64,000 nucleotides of DNA, taken from assembly GCA_027488215.1 (NCBI GenBank), contig JAIYCB010000031.1:283223-347222 (forward strand), given 5' to 3'. The position numbers and the translations under genes were made by a program. Source of the DNA: Comamonadaceae bacterium. Lineage in GTDB: Bacteria; Pseudomonadota; Gammaproteobacteria; Burkholderiales; Burkholderiaceae_C. Shown here piece by piece: positions 52,237 through 60,271 of this stretch. Each line of letters starts with the position of its first letter. Position 1 is the first letter of the stretch. The notes beneath the pieces are model-generated. The model saw nothing but the letters and a program-made list of their open reading frames with translations, did not search any database and had not been told where the DNA came from.

Positions 52237-54282
52237 TCAGCCCTTCTTGGCCACCAAGGTCAAGATGTCGTAACTGGCCACCACTTCGCCGAGCTGATTG
52301 GTGACTTCCACGTCCCACGCCACCACGCCCTGCCCCACGCCGTTGGCGTCTTTCTTGTTGCGGTCGATCTTGCGCTTGGCGGTCAGGCGCGCCTGGATGG
52401 TGTCGCCGATGCCCACGGGCTTCACAAAGCGCAGCGTGTCGAGGCCATAGTTGGCCAGCACAGGGCCCGGTGCGGGCGAGACGAACAAGCCAGCGGCGGC
52501 AGACAACACAAAGTAGCCGTGCGCGATGCGCTTGCCGAATGGCGAATCCTTGGCCGCGATCTCGTCGAAGTGCATGTAGAAATAATCGCCCGACAAGCCG
52601 CCAAAGGCCACGATGTCGGCCTCGCCCACGGTGCGGCGGTGGGTGAGCAGGCTCTCGCCAATTTGCAATTCTTCGAAGTAGCGGCGGAAAGGGTGCACCT
52701 CGGTTTCAATCAGCTTGGCACCGCGCATGTACTCGCCGGTGACGGCAGCGATCATGGTGGGCGAGCCTTGCAGCGCGGTGCGTTGCATCAGATGTTTGAC
52801 AGCGCGGATGCCGCCAAGTTCTTCGCCACCGCCTGCGCGGCCGGGGCCGCCGTGTTTGAGAGGTGGCAATGGCGAGCCGTGGCCCGTGGACTCGACCGCC
52901 GCTTCGCGGTCGAGGATGTGCAGACGGCCATGCAGCGCAGCAGCGACCGGGATCATGCGGGCAGCCGTTTGCGGGTCTTTGGTGACCAGCGTGCCCACCA
53001 AGCTGCCCTGACCACGAGCGGCCAGTTGCAGGGCTTCGTCAATGCCGTCGTAGGGCATGAGCGTGCTCACGGGGCCAAAGGCTTCCACGTCGTGCACGCT
53101 GTCGGTGTGCAAAGGCTTTTGGCACAGCAGCAGCGTGGGCTGGAAGAAGGCACCCCCTTCGACGCCCTGCCCCACTGGGCTGAAGTCTGCACCGCCACCA
53201 AACACCCGCTCGGCGCTCTGGCGCAGCACGGCCACGCGCTCGGCCACGTCGGCCTGCTGGGCGTGCGAGGCCAGTGCACCCATCTTCACGCCCTCCACCG
53301 ACGGGTCGCCCACCACCACTTTGGCCAGACGGGCCTTGAGCTTTTCAGCGACGGCGTCCAGGTGCTGGCGTGGCACGATGGCGCGGCGAATGGCGGTGCA
53401 CTTCTGGCCCGCCTTGACAGTCATCTCGCGGGCGACTTCTTTCACGAACAGGTCGAACTCTTCGTCGTCAGGCGTCACATCGGGCGCGAGGATGGCGCAG
53501 TTGAGCGAGTCGGCTTCGGCGTTGAAGGGAATGCTGTGTTTGACCACATTGGGATGCACACGCAGCATGGCGGCGGTGTCGGCCGAGCCGGTGAAGGTCA
53601 CCACGTCCTGGCCGTTCAAGCGGTCCAGCAGGTCACCGGTGGAGCCGATCACCAGCTGCAAAGCGCCTGCGGGCAAGATGCCTGACTGCTCGACCAAACG
53701 CACCATGGCCTCGGTCAGGTAGCTGGTAGATGAAGCGGGTTTACCAATGCAAGGCATGCCCGCCAAAAAGCTGGGGGCGAACTTTTCCAAGAGGCCCCAG
53801 ATGGGAAAGTTGAACGCGTTGATGTGCACCGCGATGCCACCACGCGGCACCAGGATGTGTGTGCCGGCAAAGCCACCCTTCTTGCCCAGCGGGAAAGCTG
53901 GGCCTTCGTGGATCAGGTTGCCGCTGGGCAGCTCGTTGCTGCCCATGCCTGCATACGCAAACAAGGTGCCTGCGCCGCCTTCGATGTCCACCCAGCTGTC
54001 GGCACGCGTCGCGCCCGTGTGGGCCGAGATGGCGTAAAGCGTTTCCTTGTGCTCACCCAGGTATTTGGCCAGGGCTTTCAGGCGCTGGGCGCGTTCTTGA
54101 AAGTCGAGCTTGAGCAAATTGGGCAGGCCCACGGTGCGGGCATGGTGCACCGCGTCGCCAAAGTCGATGGCTTCAGCATGGGTTTGGTAGATGGCTTGGC
54201 CGTTGATCGCGCTGCGCAGCTGCTGCGCACCTTGCTGGCCGATCCACTGGCCACCGATGAAACTTTGTAGGACTTGGGGCAT
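52237..54282 (-). CDS. paaZ: Phenylacetate degradation protein PaaZ (oxepin-CoA hydrolase/aldehyde dehydrogenase)
   Basis: A 681-residue fusion. Residues 1 to about 520 are an aldehyde dehydrogenase: [36 protein letters not shown], Glu in [11 protein letters not shown] and the catalytic Cys in [11 protein letters not shown]. The C-terminal part (about 535-681) is an MaoC hot-dog hydratase with [21 protein letters not shown] and a following IAHGYFVLS, holding the Asp and His of the family. PaaZ opens the oxepin-CoA ring and oxidises the resulting semialdehyde in aerobic phenylacetate breakdown. No other paa gene is in the window. Upstream lies a 115-bp tandem repeat array, which separates the gene from a TetR-like palindrome. 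Confidence 0.95.
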   Translation of the reverse strand: MPQVLQSFIGGQWIGQQGAQQLRSAINGQAIYQTHAEAIDFGDAVHHARTVGLPNLLKLDFQERAQRLKALAKYLGEHKETLYAISAHTGATRADSWVDIEGGAGTLFAYAGMGSNELPSGNLIHEGPAFPLGKKGGFAGTHILVPRGGIAVHINAFNFPIWGLLEKFAPSFLAGMPCIGKPASSTSYLTEAMVRLVEQSGILPAGALQLVIGSTGDLLDRLNGQDVVTFTGSADTAAMLRVHPNVVKHSIPFNAEADSLNCAILAPDVTPDDEEFDLFVKEVAREMTVKAGQKCTAIRRAIVPRQHLDAVAEKLKARLAKVVVGDPSVEGVKMGALASHAQQADVAERVAVLRQSAERVFGGGADFSPVGQGVEGGAFFQPTLLLCQKPLHTDSVHDVEAFGPVSTLMPYDGIDEALQLAARGQGSLVGTLVTKDPQTAARMIPVAAALHGRLHILDREAAVESTGHGSPLPPLKHGGPGRAGGGEELGGIRAVKHLMQRTALQGSPTMIAAVTGEYMRGAKLIETEVHPFRRYFEELQIGESLLTHRRTVGEADIVAFGGLSGDYFYMHFDEIAAKDSPFGKRIAHGYFVLSAAAGLFVSPAPGPVLANYGLDTLRFVKPVGIGDTIQARLTAKRKIDRNKKDANGVGQGVVAWDVEVTNQLGEVVASYDILTLVAKKG

Positions 54283-54300
54283 GTGTATTCTTTCTTTGAG

Positions 54301-54725
54301 GTGGTCTAAAGAGTGTCACTGTGAGCGACTTGAGGTTGTCAAAAGGGTGTCCTTGCGTGCGAAGCGCGGCAATCCATAGATCGCCACCTCGCTTCGCTCC
54401 TCGCGATGACGGGATTAAGGAGCGTCATGAGCGGTCTAAAGCGTGTCATTGCAAGCGAAAAATGTCATTGCGAGCGAAGCGCGGCAATCCATAGATCGCC
54501 ACCTCGCTTCGCTCCTCGCGATGACGGGCCTAAGGAGCGTCATGAGCGGTCTAAAGCGTGTCATTGCGAGCGAAGAATGTCATTGCGAGCGAAGCGTGGC
54601 AATCCATAGATCGCCACCTCGCTTCGCTCCTCGCGATGACGGGCCTAAGGAGCGTCATAAGCGGTCTAAAGCGTGTCATTGCAAGCGAAGAATGTCATTG
54701 CGAGCGAAGCGTGGCAATCCATGTA
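54301..54725. repeat. 115-bp tandem array of a dispersed palindromic repeat
   Basis: The word AATCCAT recurs at 54371, 54486, 54601 and 54716, exactly 115 bases apart, and GGTCTAAA at 54433, 54548 and 54663. Each unit pairs CATTGCGAGCGAAGCG with a GGCAATCC, then TCGCTTCGCTCCTCGCGATG. The first copy is divergent and offset. Short reading frames in it (VIASEA, CHCERS) are side products, not genes. Confidence 0.9.
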
Positions 54726-54788
54726 TCCCAGCCTCGCACCACGCAATGAGGGAGTAGTTTGGCAAGCCATGCAAGTGAAATTTCGTTA

Positions 54789-54808
54789 ACCAACCGATCG
54801 GTCGGGTA
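54789..54808. promoter_or_regulatory. TetR-type palindrome upstream of the gentisate operon
   Basis: ACCGATCGGT (54793-54802) is a perfect 10-bp palindrome within a 20-base dyad (AACCAACCGA/TCGGTCGGGT, 8 of 10 pairs). The form resembles TetR-family operators of acyl-CoA and phenylacetate genes. The bound protein is unknown. Confidence 0.45.
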
Positions 54809-54872
54809 ATTCTAGTCGCAAGGGCATGGGGTGCAGCGAATTCCAGATGTTGACTGGTCAAGATGGCATTTA

Positions 54873-54886
54873 ATAAGTATACTTAT
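54873..54886. promoter_or_regulatory. MarR-like palindrome overlapping the gentisate operon promoter
   Basis: ATAAGTATACTTAT is a perfect 14-base palindrome 44 bases before the hydroxylase start. It lies next to TTGACT (54850-54855), so it would cover the -10 region. MarR-family repressors of aromatic genes use sites of this kind; no marR gene is in the window. Confidence 0.55.
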
Positions 54887-54930
54887 CGAATGCCGATTTT
54901 TCGTCGTCTGTCCTCACACAAGGAACACCC

Positions 54931-56142
54931 ATGAGCCCTTCGCACACCCCCCTCCCCGTCATCGTCGCAGGCGGTGGCATTGGCGGCTTGGCCGCGGCTT
55001 TGGCGCTGGTGCGTCAGGGTTTTCAAGTCACCGTGCTGGAGCAAGCCCCTGAGATTGGTGAAATTGGTGCGGGCATCCAGCTCGGCCCCAACGCCTTTCA
55101 CGCGTTTGACGCCTTGGGCATCGGCGACAAGGCGCGTGGCCGTGCGGTTTACACCGATTACATGGTGATGCACGACGCGATCGATGAGTACCAAGTGGGC
55201 AAGATCCCCACAGACGAAAAATTCCGAGAGCGTTTCGGCAACCCTTACGCCGTCATTCACCGGGCGGACGTGCATTTGTCCTTGCTCGAGGGTGCGCAAG
55301 AAACTGGCCAAGTGCAGTTTCACACCAACACCCGGGTGGTGCGCATTGAGCAAGACGACACGAGCGTCACCGTTTGGGACCAGAACGGCAAAGCCTTCAA
55401 GGGCTGCGCATTGATCGGGGCCGATGGTGTGAAGTCGGTGGTGCGCGAGCAGTTTGTGGGCGACCCAGCCCGCGTCACAGGCCATGTGGTGTACCGCGCC
55501 GTGGTTGACAAAAAAGACTTTCCCGAAGACTTGCAATGGAACGCCGCCGCCATCTGGGTCGGCCCCAACTGCCATTTGGTGCACTACCCCCTGCGCGGCG
55601 GCGAGCAATACAACGTGGTCGTCACTTTTCACAGCCGCGAGCAAGAGGAATGGGGCGTCAAAGACGGCAGCAAGGAAGAAGTGCAAAGCTACTTTCAGGG
55701 CATTTCCCCCAAGGCACGCCAACTGATCGACCTGCCCAAAACCTGGAAGCGCTGGGCCACAGCCGACCGCGAGCCCATTGGCCAATGGACCTATGGCCGC
55801 GTGACCTTGCTGGGCGACGCCGCCCACCCCACCACCCAATACATGGCCCAAGGCGCCTGCATGGCGATGGAAGACGCCGTGACGCTGGGCGAGGCGCTGC
55901 GAACGCACGGCAACGACTGGCCTAAGGCGCTGGACCTGTACCAGCGTGCTCGCGTGGCCCGCACGGCCCGCATCGTGCTATCGAGCCGCGAAATGGGCCG
56001 CATCTACCACGCCAAAGGCGTCGAACGTCTGGTGCGCAATGACCTGTGGCGCGGCCGCAGCCCCGAGCGCTTTTATGATGCGATGGCTTGGCTGTACGGC
56101 TGGAATGTGGGCAATTGCCTCGACGCCGCACAGCACACCTGA
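54931..56142 (+). CDS. nagX: 3-hydroxybenzoate 6-monooxygenase
   Basis: A 403-residue FAD-dependent hydroxylase with AAGGA upstream. It has the FAD fingerprint VIVAGGGIGGLAAALALVRQG, ELGEIGAGIQLGPNAF-like EIGEIGAGIQLGPNAFHAF, the DG loop LIGADGVKSVVREQF, and GRVTLLGDAAHPTTQYMAQGACMAMEDA. The sequence fits the 3-hydroxybenzoate 6-hydroxylase group more than salicylate hydroxylases, and the next gene, gentisate dioxygenase, supports this. It converts 3-hydroxybenzoate to gentisate using NADH and O2. It opens the four-gene operon. A close MarR-type palindrome precedes it. Confidence 0.9.
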   Translation: MSPSHTPLPVIVAGGGIGGLAAALALVRQGFQVTVLEQAPEIGEIGAGIQLGPNAFHAFDALGIGDKARGRAVYTDYMVMHDAIDEYQVGKIPTDEKFRERFGNPYAVIHRADVHLSLLEGAQETGQVQFHTNTRVVRIEQDDTSVTVWDQNGKAFKGCALIGADGVKSVVREQFVGDPARVTGHVVYRAVVDKKDFPEDLQWNAAAIWVGPNCHLVHYPLRGGEQYNVVVTFHSREQEEWGVKDGSKEEVQSYFQGISPKARQLIDLPKTWKRWATADREPIGQWTYGRVTLLGDAAHPTTQYMAQGACMAMEDAVTLGEALRTHGNDWPKALDLYQRARVARTARIVLSSREMGRIYHAKGVERLVRNDLWRGRSPERFYDAMAWLYGWNVGNCLDAAQHT

Positions 56143-56181
56143 TGACATGAAGACACACCCACCGTCATCAAACCTCCACCC

Positions 56182-56245
56182 CGTCATCGCGAGGAGCGCA
56201 GCGACGTGGCGATCCATAGATTGCCACGCTGCGCTCGCAATGACA
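56182..56245. repeat. Palindromic repeat in the nagX-nagI gap
   Basis: CGTCATCGCGAGGAGCGCAG and CTGCGCTCGCAATGACAG face each other around TGGCGATCCATAGATTGCC. It is one copy of the dispersed element and would form a strong hairpin in the mRNA. Confidence 0.8.
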
Positions 56246-56309
56246 GCTTTTTATCGTCATCGCGAACAATTCATAAACAAAATCCAAAGACACACTTGAA
56301 AGGCTCCCC

Positions 56310-57347
56310 ATGAACGACCTCGGCCGAATTGAAGACCTGCCCCAAGACTATGTGCAGGACCTGCGCGACCTGAACCTGGTGCCGCTGTGGCCCAGCCTGC
56401 GCGGCGTGCTACCACCCAAAGTGCCCACGCGCCAGACCCAGCCGACTTGTTGGGCATACAAAGACATCAAGCCCTTGCTGCTCAAGGCGGGCGAACTCAC
56501 CCCGATTGAAAAAGCCGAGCGCCGCGTGCTCGTGCTGGCCAACCCCGGCCACGGCTTGGACAAGATGCAAGCCTCTGCCGCCATGTATTTGGGCATGCAA
56601 CTGCTCATGCCCGGCGAATGGGCGCCCAGCCACCGCCACACCCCCAACGCGGTGCGCATGGTAGTGGAAGGCGAAGGTGCCTGGACCACCGTAGACGGCG
56701 AAAAATGCCCGATGAGCCGGGGCGATTTGATCCTGACCCCCACGGGCCTGTGGCACGAGCACGGCCACGACGGCACCGACCCGGTGATCTGGCTCGATGT
56801 GCTGGACTTGCCCTTGGTCTACTACATGGAGGCCAGCTACCACATCAACGGCGACCGCCAGGCCGTGCAGCCTGGCCGCAGCGACCACCAATACGCCCGC
56901 GGCGGCGTGGTGCCCAGCCATGTGTTTGACCGCAGCAAAAAGGCCTACCCCATGCTGCGTTACGCCTGGAAAGACGCCAAAGCGGCACTCGAATCGCTGG
57001 CTGCTGACGATGTGGGTCTTGAGCAGGTGCAAGTGACTTACACCAACCCCGAAACCGGTGGCGATGCGGAAAATATTCTGGGCTTTTACGCCCTGATGCT
57101 GCGCCCAGGCCAAACCCTGCGCTTGCCTGCACGCTCGCCCGCCCAGGTGTTCCACATCATCGAAGGCGCGGTGCAAGCGCAAATCGTGGCCAGCACCTTC
57201 ACCCTGGCCGAAGCCGACACCTGCTGCGCGCCGGGTTATGAGGCTGTGACGCTGAAGAACCTTCAGGCAGACAAACCTGCCTTCATCTTCATCGCCGACG
57301 AATCGCCCCTGCACCGCAAGCTGGGTGTGTACGAGAACCGCGGCTGA
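56310..57347 (+). CDS. nagI: Gentisate 1,2-dioxygenase
   Basis: A 345-residue bicupin protein. The first cupin shows GEWAPSHRHTPNAVRMVVEGEGAWTTVDGEKCPM with the iron-binding His pair, and WHEHGHDGTDPVIWLDVLD. The second cupin is LRLPARSPAQVFHIIEGAVQ. This pattern is typical of gentisate 1,2-dioxygenases, which cut gentisate to maleylpyruvate with Fe(II). It is encoded between the hydroxylase and fumarylpyruvate hydrolase, on the same strand, in the standard order of the pathway. An AAAGG ribosome site precedes the start. Confidence 0.95.
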   Translation: MNDLGRIEDLPQDYVQDLRDLNLVPLWPSLRGVLPPKVPTRQTQPTCWAYKDIKPLLLKAGELTPIEKAERRVLVLANPGHGLDKMQASAAMYLGMQLLMPGEWAPSHRHTPNAVRMVVEGEGAWTTVDGEKCPMSRGDLILTPTGLWHEHGHDGTDPVIWLDVLDLPLVYYMEASYHINGDRQAVQPGRSDHQYARGGVVPSHVFDRSKKAYPMLRYAWKDAKAALESLAADDVGLEQVQVTYTNPETGGDAENILGFYALMLRPGQTLRLPARSPAQVFHIIEGAVQAQIVASTFTLAEADTCCAPGYEAVTLKNLQADKPAFIFIADESPLHRKLGVYENRG

Positions 57348-57393
57348 TGCATCCCACCACCTTCATTTCCAGGAGCGCAGCGACGACCTGTTT

Positions 57394-57755
57394 GTCATCG
57401 CGAGGAGCGCAGCGACGTGGCGATCTGGCAGCAACTAATGAACAACCACTTCACTTATTCAAGCCGCACCCTAGATTGCCTCGCTTCGCTCGCAATGACA
57501 GCTTCTTATCGCGAGGAAACACCCAGATTGCCACGCTTCGCTCGCAATGACGGCTTCTTATCGGGAGGAGCCAAGCATCTGCCTCTTCGTCATCGCGAGG
57601 AGCGCAGCGACGTGGCGATCCAGTAGCAACCAATGAACAACCACTTCACTTATTCAAGCCGCACCCTAGATTGCCTCGCTTCTCTCGCAATGACGGCTTC
57701 TTATCGCGAGGAAACACCCAGATTGCCGCGCTTCGCTCGCAATGACGAATTCATC
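57394..57755. repeat. 195-bp direct duplication of palindromic repeats in the nagI-nagK gap
   Basis: The word GTCATCGCGAGGAGCGCAG recurs at 57394 and 57589, and GAACAACCACTTCACTTATT at about 57440 and 57635, each 195 bases apart. Both units hold several CATTGCGAGCG-type arms. Nothing coding is seen in 57348-57779. Confidence 0.9.
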
Positions 57756-57779
57756 AATCACAAACACTGAAACCTCTCA

Positions 57780-58481
57780 ATGACTTCTTACCTCTTCACC
57801 CCTCCCGCCATCCAGTCCCTGCCCATCCGTGGCAAAACCGAACGCTTCCCCATCAACCGCATCTTTTGCGTGGGCCGCAATTACCACGCGCACGCCGTCG
57901 AAATGGGCCGCCCCGTCGACAAGAGCGTGGAACAAGCCTTCTACTTCACCAAGTCGCCTCAGACTTTGGTGGAGAGCGGCGCCACCGTGACCTACCCACC
58001 CCGCACCAACAACTACCACTTCGAGATGGAACTGGTGCTGGCCATTGGCAAAGCAGGTTTCCGCGTGAGCGAAGCCAATGCGCATGAGTTGGTGTATGGC
58101 TACGGCGCAGGCCTGGACATGACGCGCCGCGACCTGCAATTGGTGGCGCGTGACAAAGGCCGCCCTTGGGACACGGGCAAAGACATCGAACAAGGCTCGG
58201 TCTGCTCCGAGATCGTGCCCATGCCCGGTGTGGTGATCGAAAACGGAGCCATTGCGCTGGAAGTCAACGGCGCCACCAAGCAGTCGTCCAACGTGGACAA
58301 GCTGATTTGGAACATCCGCGAAATCATCGCCGACCTGTCCACCTATTACCACCTGCAGCCCGGCGATTTGATTTACACCGGCACGCCCGAAGGTGTCGGT
58401 GCTGTGCTGCCCGGTGACAAGATCACCGGCCGCGTCGAAGGCGTGGCCGAGATCGTGCTGAACATCGGCGCTGCCGAGTAA
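57780..58481 (+). CDS. nagK: Fumarylpyruvate hydrolase (FAH family)
   Basis: A 233-residue protein. The fumarylacetoacetase-like domain shows NRIFCVGRNYHAHAVEMGRP, FYFTKSPQTLV, the acidic metal site in NYHFEMELVLAIGKAG, GYGAGLDMTRRDLQ and LIYTGTPEGVGAVLPGD. These features suit fumarylpyruvate hydrolase, which splits fumarylpyruvate to fumarate and pyruvate, the last step of the gentisate route. The position between gentisate dioxygenase and the maleylpyruvate isomerase supports it. Its start ATG follows a run of palindromic repeats. Confidence 0.93.
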   Translation: MTSYLFTPPAIQSLPIRGKTERFPINRIFCVGRNYHAHAVEMGRPVDKSVEQAFYFTKSPQTLVESGATVTYPPRTNNYHFEMELVLAIGKAGFRVSEANAHELVYGYGAGLDMTRRDLQLVARDKGRPWDTGKDIEQGSVCSEIVPMPGVVIENGAIALEVNGATKQSSNVDKLIWNIREIIADLSTYYHLQPGDLIYTGTPEGVGAVLPGDKITGRVEGVAEIVLNIGAAE

Positions 58482-58523
58482 GGCGACTGCATACAAGACA
58501 ACTGCGGATATCCATCACAATGC

Positions 58524-58556
58524 ATGGGTTGCCGCGCTTCGCTCGCAATGACAAAC
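58524..58556. repeat. Half copy of the palindromic repeat before the isomerase
   Basis: GGTTGCCGCGCTTCGCTCGCAATGAC-type half element, written here without its outer bases, ends 13 bases before the nagL start. The element leaves little room for a ribosome site, which is not obvious. Confidence 0.7.
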
Positions 58557-58568
58557 CTTGAAAAAACC

Positions 58569-59204
58569 ATGAAGCTCTACAGTTTTTTTCGCAGCGGCAC
58601 CAGCCACCGCCTGCGCATTGCCCTGAACCTCAAAGGCATCGCCACCGACTATGTCGCGGTGGACCTGCGGGTCGATGAACAACAAAACGACGCCTTCAAA
58701 GCGGTCAACCCCCAGCAAATGGTGCCTGCCCTGGACACCGGCGACAAGGTCATGATCCAGTCACCGGCCATCATCGAGTGGCTGGAGGAAAAACACCCCA
58801 CCCCTGCCCTTTTGCCCGCAGATGCGGAGGCCCGCGCCCATGTGCGAGCGCTGGCGGCCATCGTGGGTTGCGACATCCACCCGATCAACAACCGCCGCAT
58901 TTTGCAAACCCTGCGCAAGGAGTTTGGGGCCAACGAAGACGCGGTCAACAAATGGTGTGGCACCTGGATCAGCGCTGGCTTTGACGCCTACGAAGCGCTG
59001 ATTGCGGCTGACAAGACACGCGGCCGCTTCAGCTTCGGCAACACACCCACGCTCGCCGATGTGTATTTGATCCCCCAAGTCGAGAGTGCGCGCCGCTTCA
59101 AAGTGGACATGGCTCGGTGGCCATTGATCAGCGCCATCGATCAAGCTTGCGGGGAGCTGGAGGCGTTTCAGAAGGCGGCGCCAGGTGCGCAGCCTGATGC
59201 TTGA
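58569..59204 (+). CDS. nagL: Maleylpyruvate isomerase (zeta-class glutathione S-transferase-like)
   Basis: A 211-residue protein from MKLYSFFRSGTSHRLRIALN (58569); the frame is open further upstream but only through the palindromic repeat. The N-terminal thioredoxin-like domain has SGTSHRLRIAL, QQMVPALDTGD and IQSPAIIEWLEEKHPTPALLP; the C-terminal helical domain has ADVYLIPQVESARRFKVDM. These are zeta-class features of maleylacetoacetate/maleylpyruvate isomerases. With glutathione it turns maleylpyruvate into fumarylpyruvate. Its stop codon abuts the stop of the convergent aldo/keto reductase (TGATCA). Confidence 0.92.
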   Translation: MKLYSFFRSGTSHRLRIALNLKGIATDYVAVDLRVDEQQNDAFKAVNPQQMVPALDTGDKVMIQSPAIIEWLEEKHPTPALLPADAEARAHVRALAAIVGCDIHPINNRRILQTLRKEFGANEDAVNKWCGTWISAGFDAYEALIAADKTRGRFSFGNTPTLADVYLIPQVESARRFKVDMARWPLISAIDQACGELEAFQKAAPGAQPDA

Positions 59205-60206
59205 TCAAGCAAAAGTCTCCGTATCCACCTCACTGTTGGCCTGCGCGTTGTAGCGATCACCCGCCACGGTGTGCTGGTTGACCAGCGCATCCAGCCGCGC
59301 GAGCATGCCAGCATCGAGCTGCACATTCACCGCGCCCAGATCGTCCAGCAAATGGTCCACAGAGGTGGTGCCTGGAATGGGGATGATGTCTTCACCTTGG
59401 TGCAGCAACCAGGCCAGCGCAAGCTGCGCGGGGCTGCAAGCTGCCTCTTGCGCCAGAGCCTGGTAAGCAGGCAAGAGCTTTTGGTTGGCCGCGAAGTTGT
59501 CGGGCGCAAAGCGCGGCATGCTGCGGCGAATGTCCTTGGCGTCAAAACCCGCCACGTCGAGCGGGCCGCACAAAAAGCCCCGCGCCACCGGGCTGAAGGC
59601 CACAAAGGCGACGCCCAGATCGCGGCAGGCCTGCAAGACTGCGATCTCGGGGTTGCGCGTCCACAGCGAATACTCGGTTTGCACAGCCGCAATCGGGTGT
59701 ACGGCATGCGCTTTGCGCAAGGTACCCGCCGACACCTCAGACAAGCCAATCGTCTGGATCTTGCCCTGTCGCACCAAGTCGCTCAAAGCGCCCACGCTGT
59801 CTTCGATGGGCACCTTTTTGTCCCAGCGGTGCAGGTAATACAGGTCGATCACATCGGTCTGCAAGCGGCGCAGCGCGTCTTCACAGGTCTTTTTGATCGT
59901 CTCGGGGCGGCCGTCGATCACCCTCACCTTGCTGCCGTCGCTTTGTTCAACGCCTTGCATACCGCATTTGCTGGCCAATGTGAACTTCTGCCGATGCGGC
60001 TTCATCACCTGCCCCACCAGCGTCTCGTTGGCCCCAAAGCCGTACAAGGCGGCGGTATCAAAAAAAGTCACGCCATGGTCCAGCGCAGTGAGCAGCACGC
60101 GCTCGCCCTGCGCGGCGGAGACCGGAGCGCCATAGGCATGGCTGAGGTTCATGCAGCCCAAGCCAATGGCGCTGACATTGAAGGAGGCAATGGATCTGTT
60201 TTTCAT
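59205..60206 (-). CDS. Aldo/keto reductase
   Basis: A 333-residue protein with the AKR fold. The catalytic set is visible: Asp in FFDTAALYGFGANE with Tyr four residues on, Lys in ASKCGMQ, and His in IDLYYLHRWD. The NADP-binding end shows IPIPGTTSVDHLLDDLGA. It resembles the AKR13/YakC-type group that reduces aldehydes and ketones broadly; no particular substrate is indicated. It ends flush against nagL and starts 65 bases from the Crp/Fnr-PAS gene end. Confidence 0.92.
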   Translation of the reverse strand: MKNRSIASFNVSAIGLGCMNLSHAYGAPVSAAQGERVLLTALDHGVTFFDTAALYGFGANETLVGQVMKPHRQKFTLASKCGMQGVEQSDGSKVRVIDGRPETIKKTCEDALRRLQTDVIDLYYLHRWDKKVPIEDSVGALSDLVRQGKIQTIGLSEVSAGTLRKAHAVHPIAAVQTEYSLWTRNPEIAVLQACRDLGVAFVAFSPVARGFLCGPLDVAGFDAKDIRRSMPRFAPDNFAANQKLLPAYQALAQEAACSPAQLALAWLLHQGEDIIPIPGTTSVDHLLDDLGAVNVQLDAGMLARLDALVNQHTVAGDRYNAQANSEVDTETFA

Positions 60207-60271
60207 CCCTGTATCTTAGACGCATACAGCCCACTCAGCATGACGGCTGCACAAAGCCCACCGCCAAGACT

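Noticed and set aside
54301..54725. Possible CRISPR array
   Set aside because: The 115-base period has no short conserved repeat with unique spacers; whole units are nearly identical and are built of inverted arms of a dispersed repeat.
54406..54757. Small proteins with VIASEA and CHCERS repeats
   Set aside because: They are translations of the palindromic repeat in an intergenic array, with no ribosome sites or coding bias.
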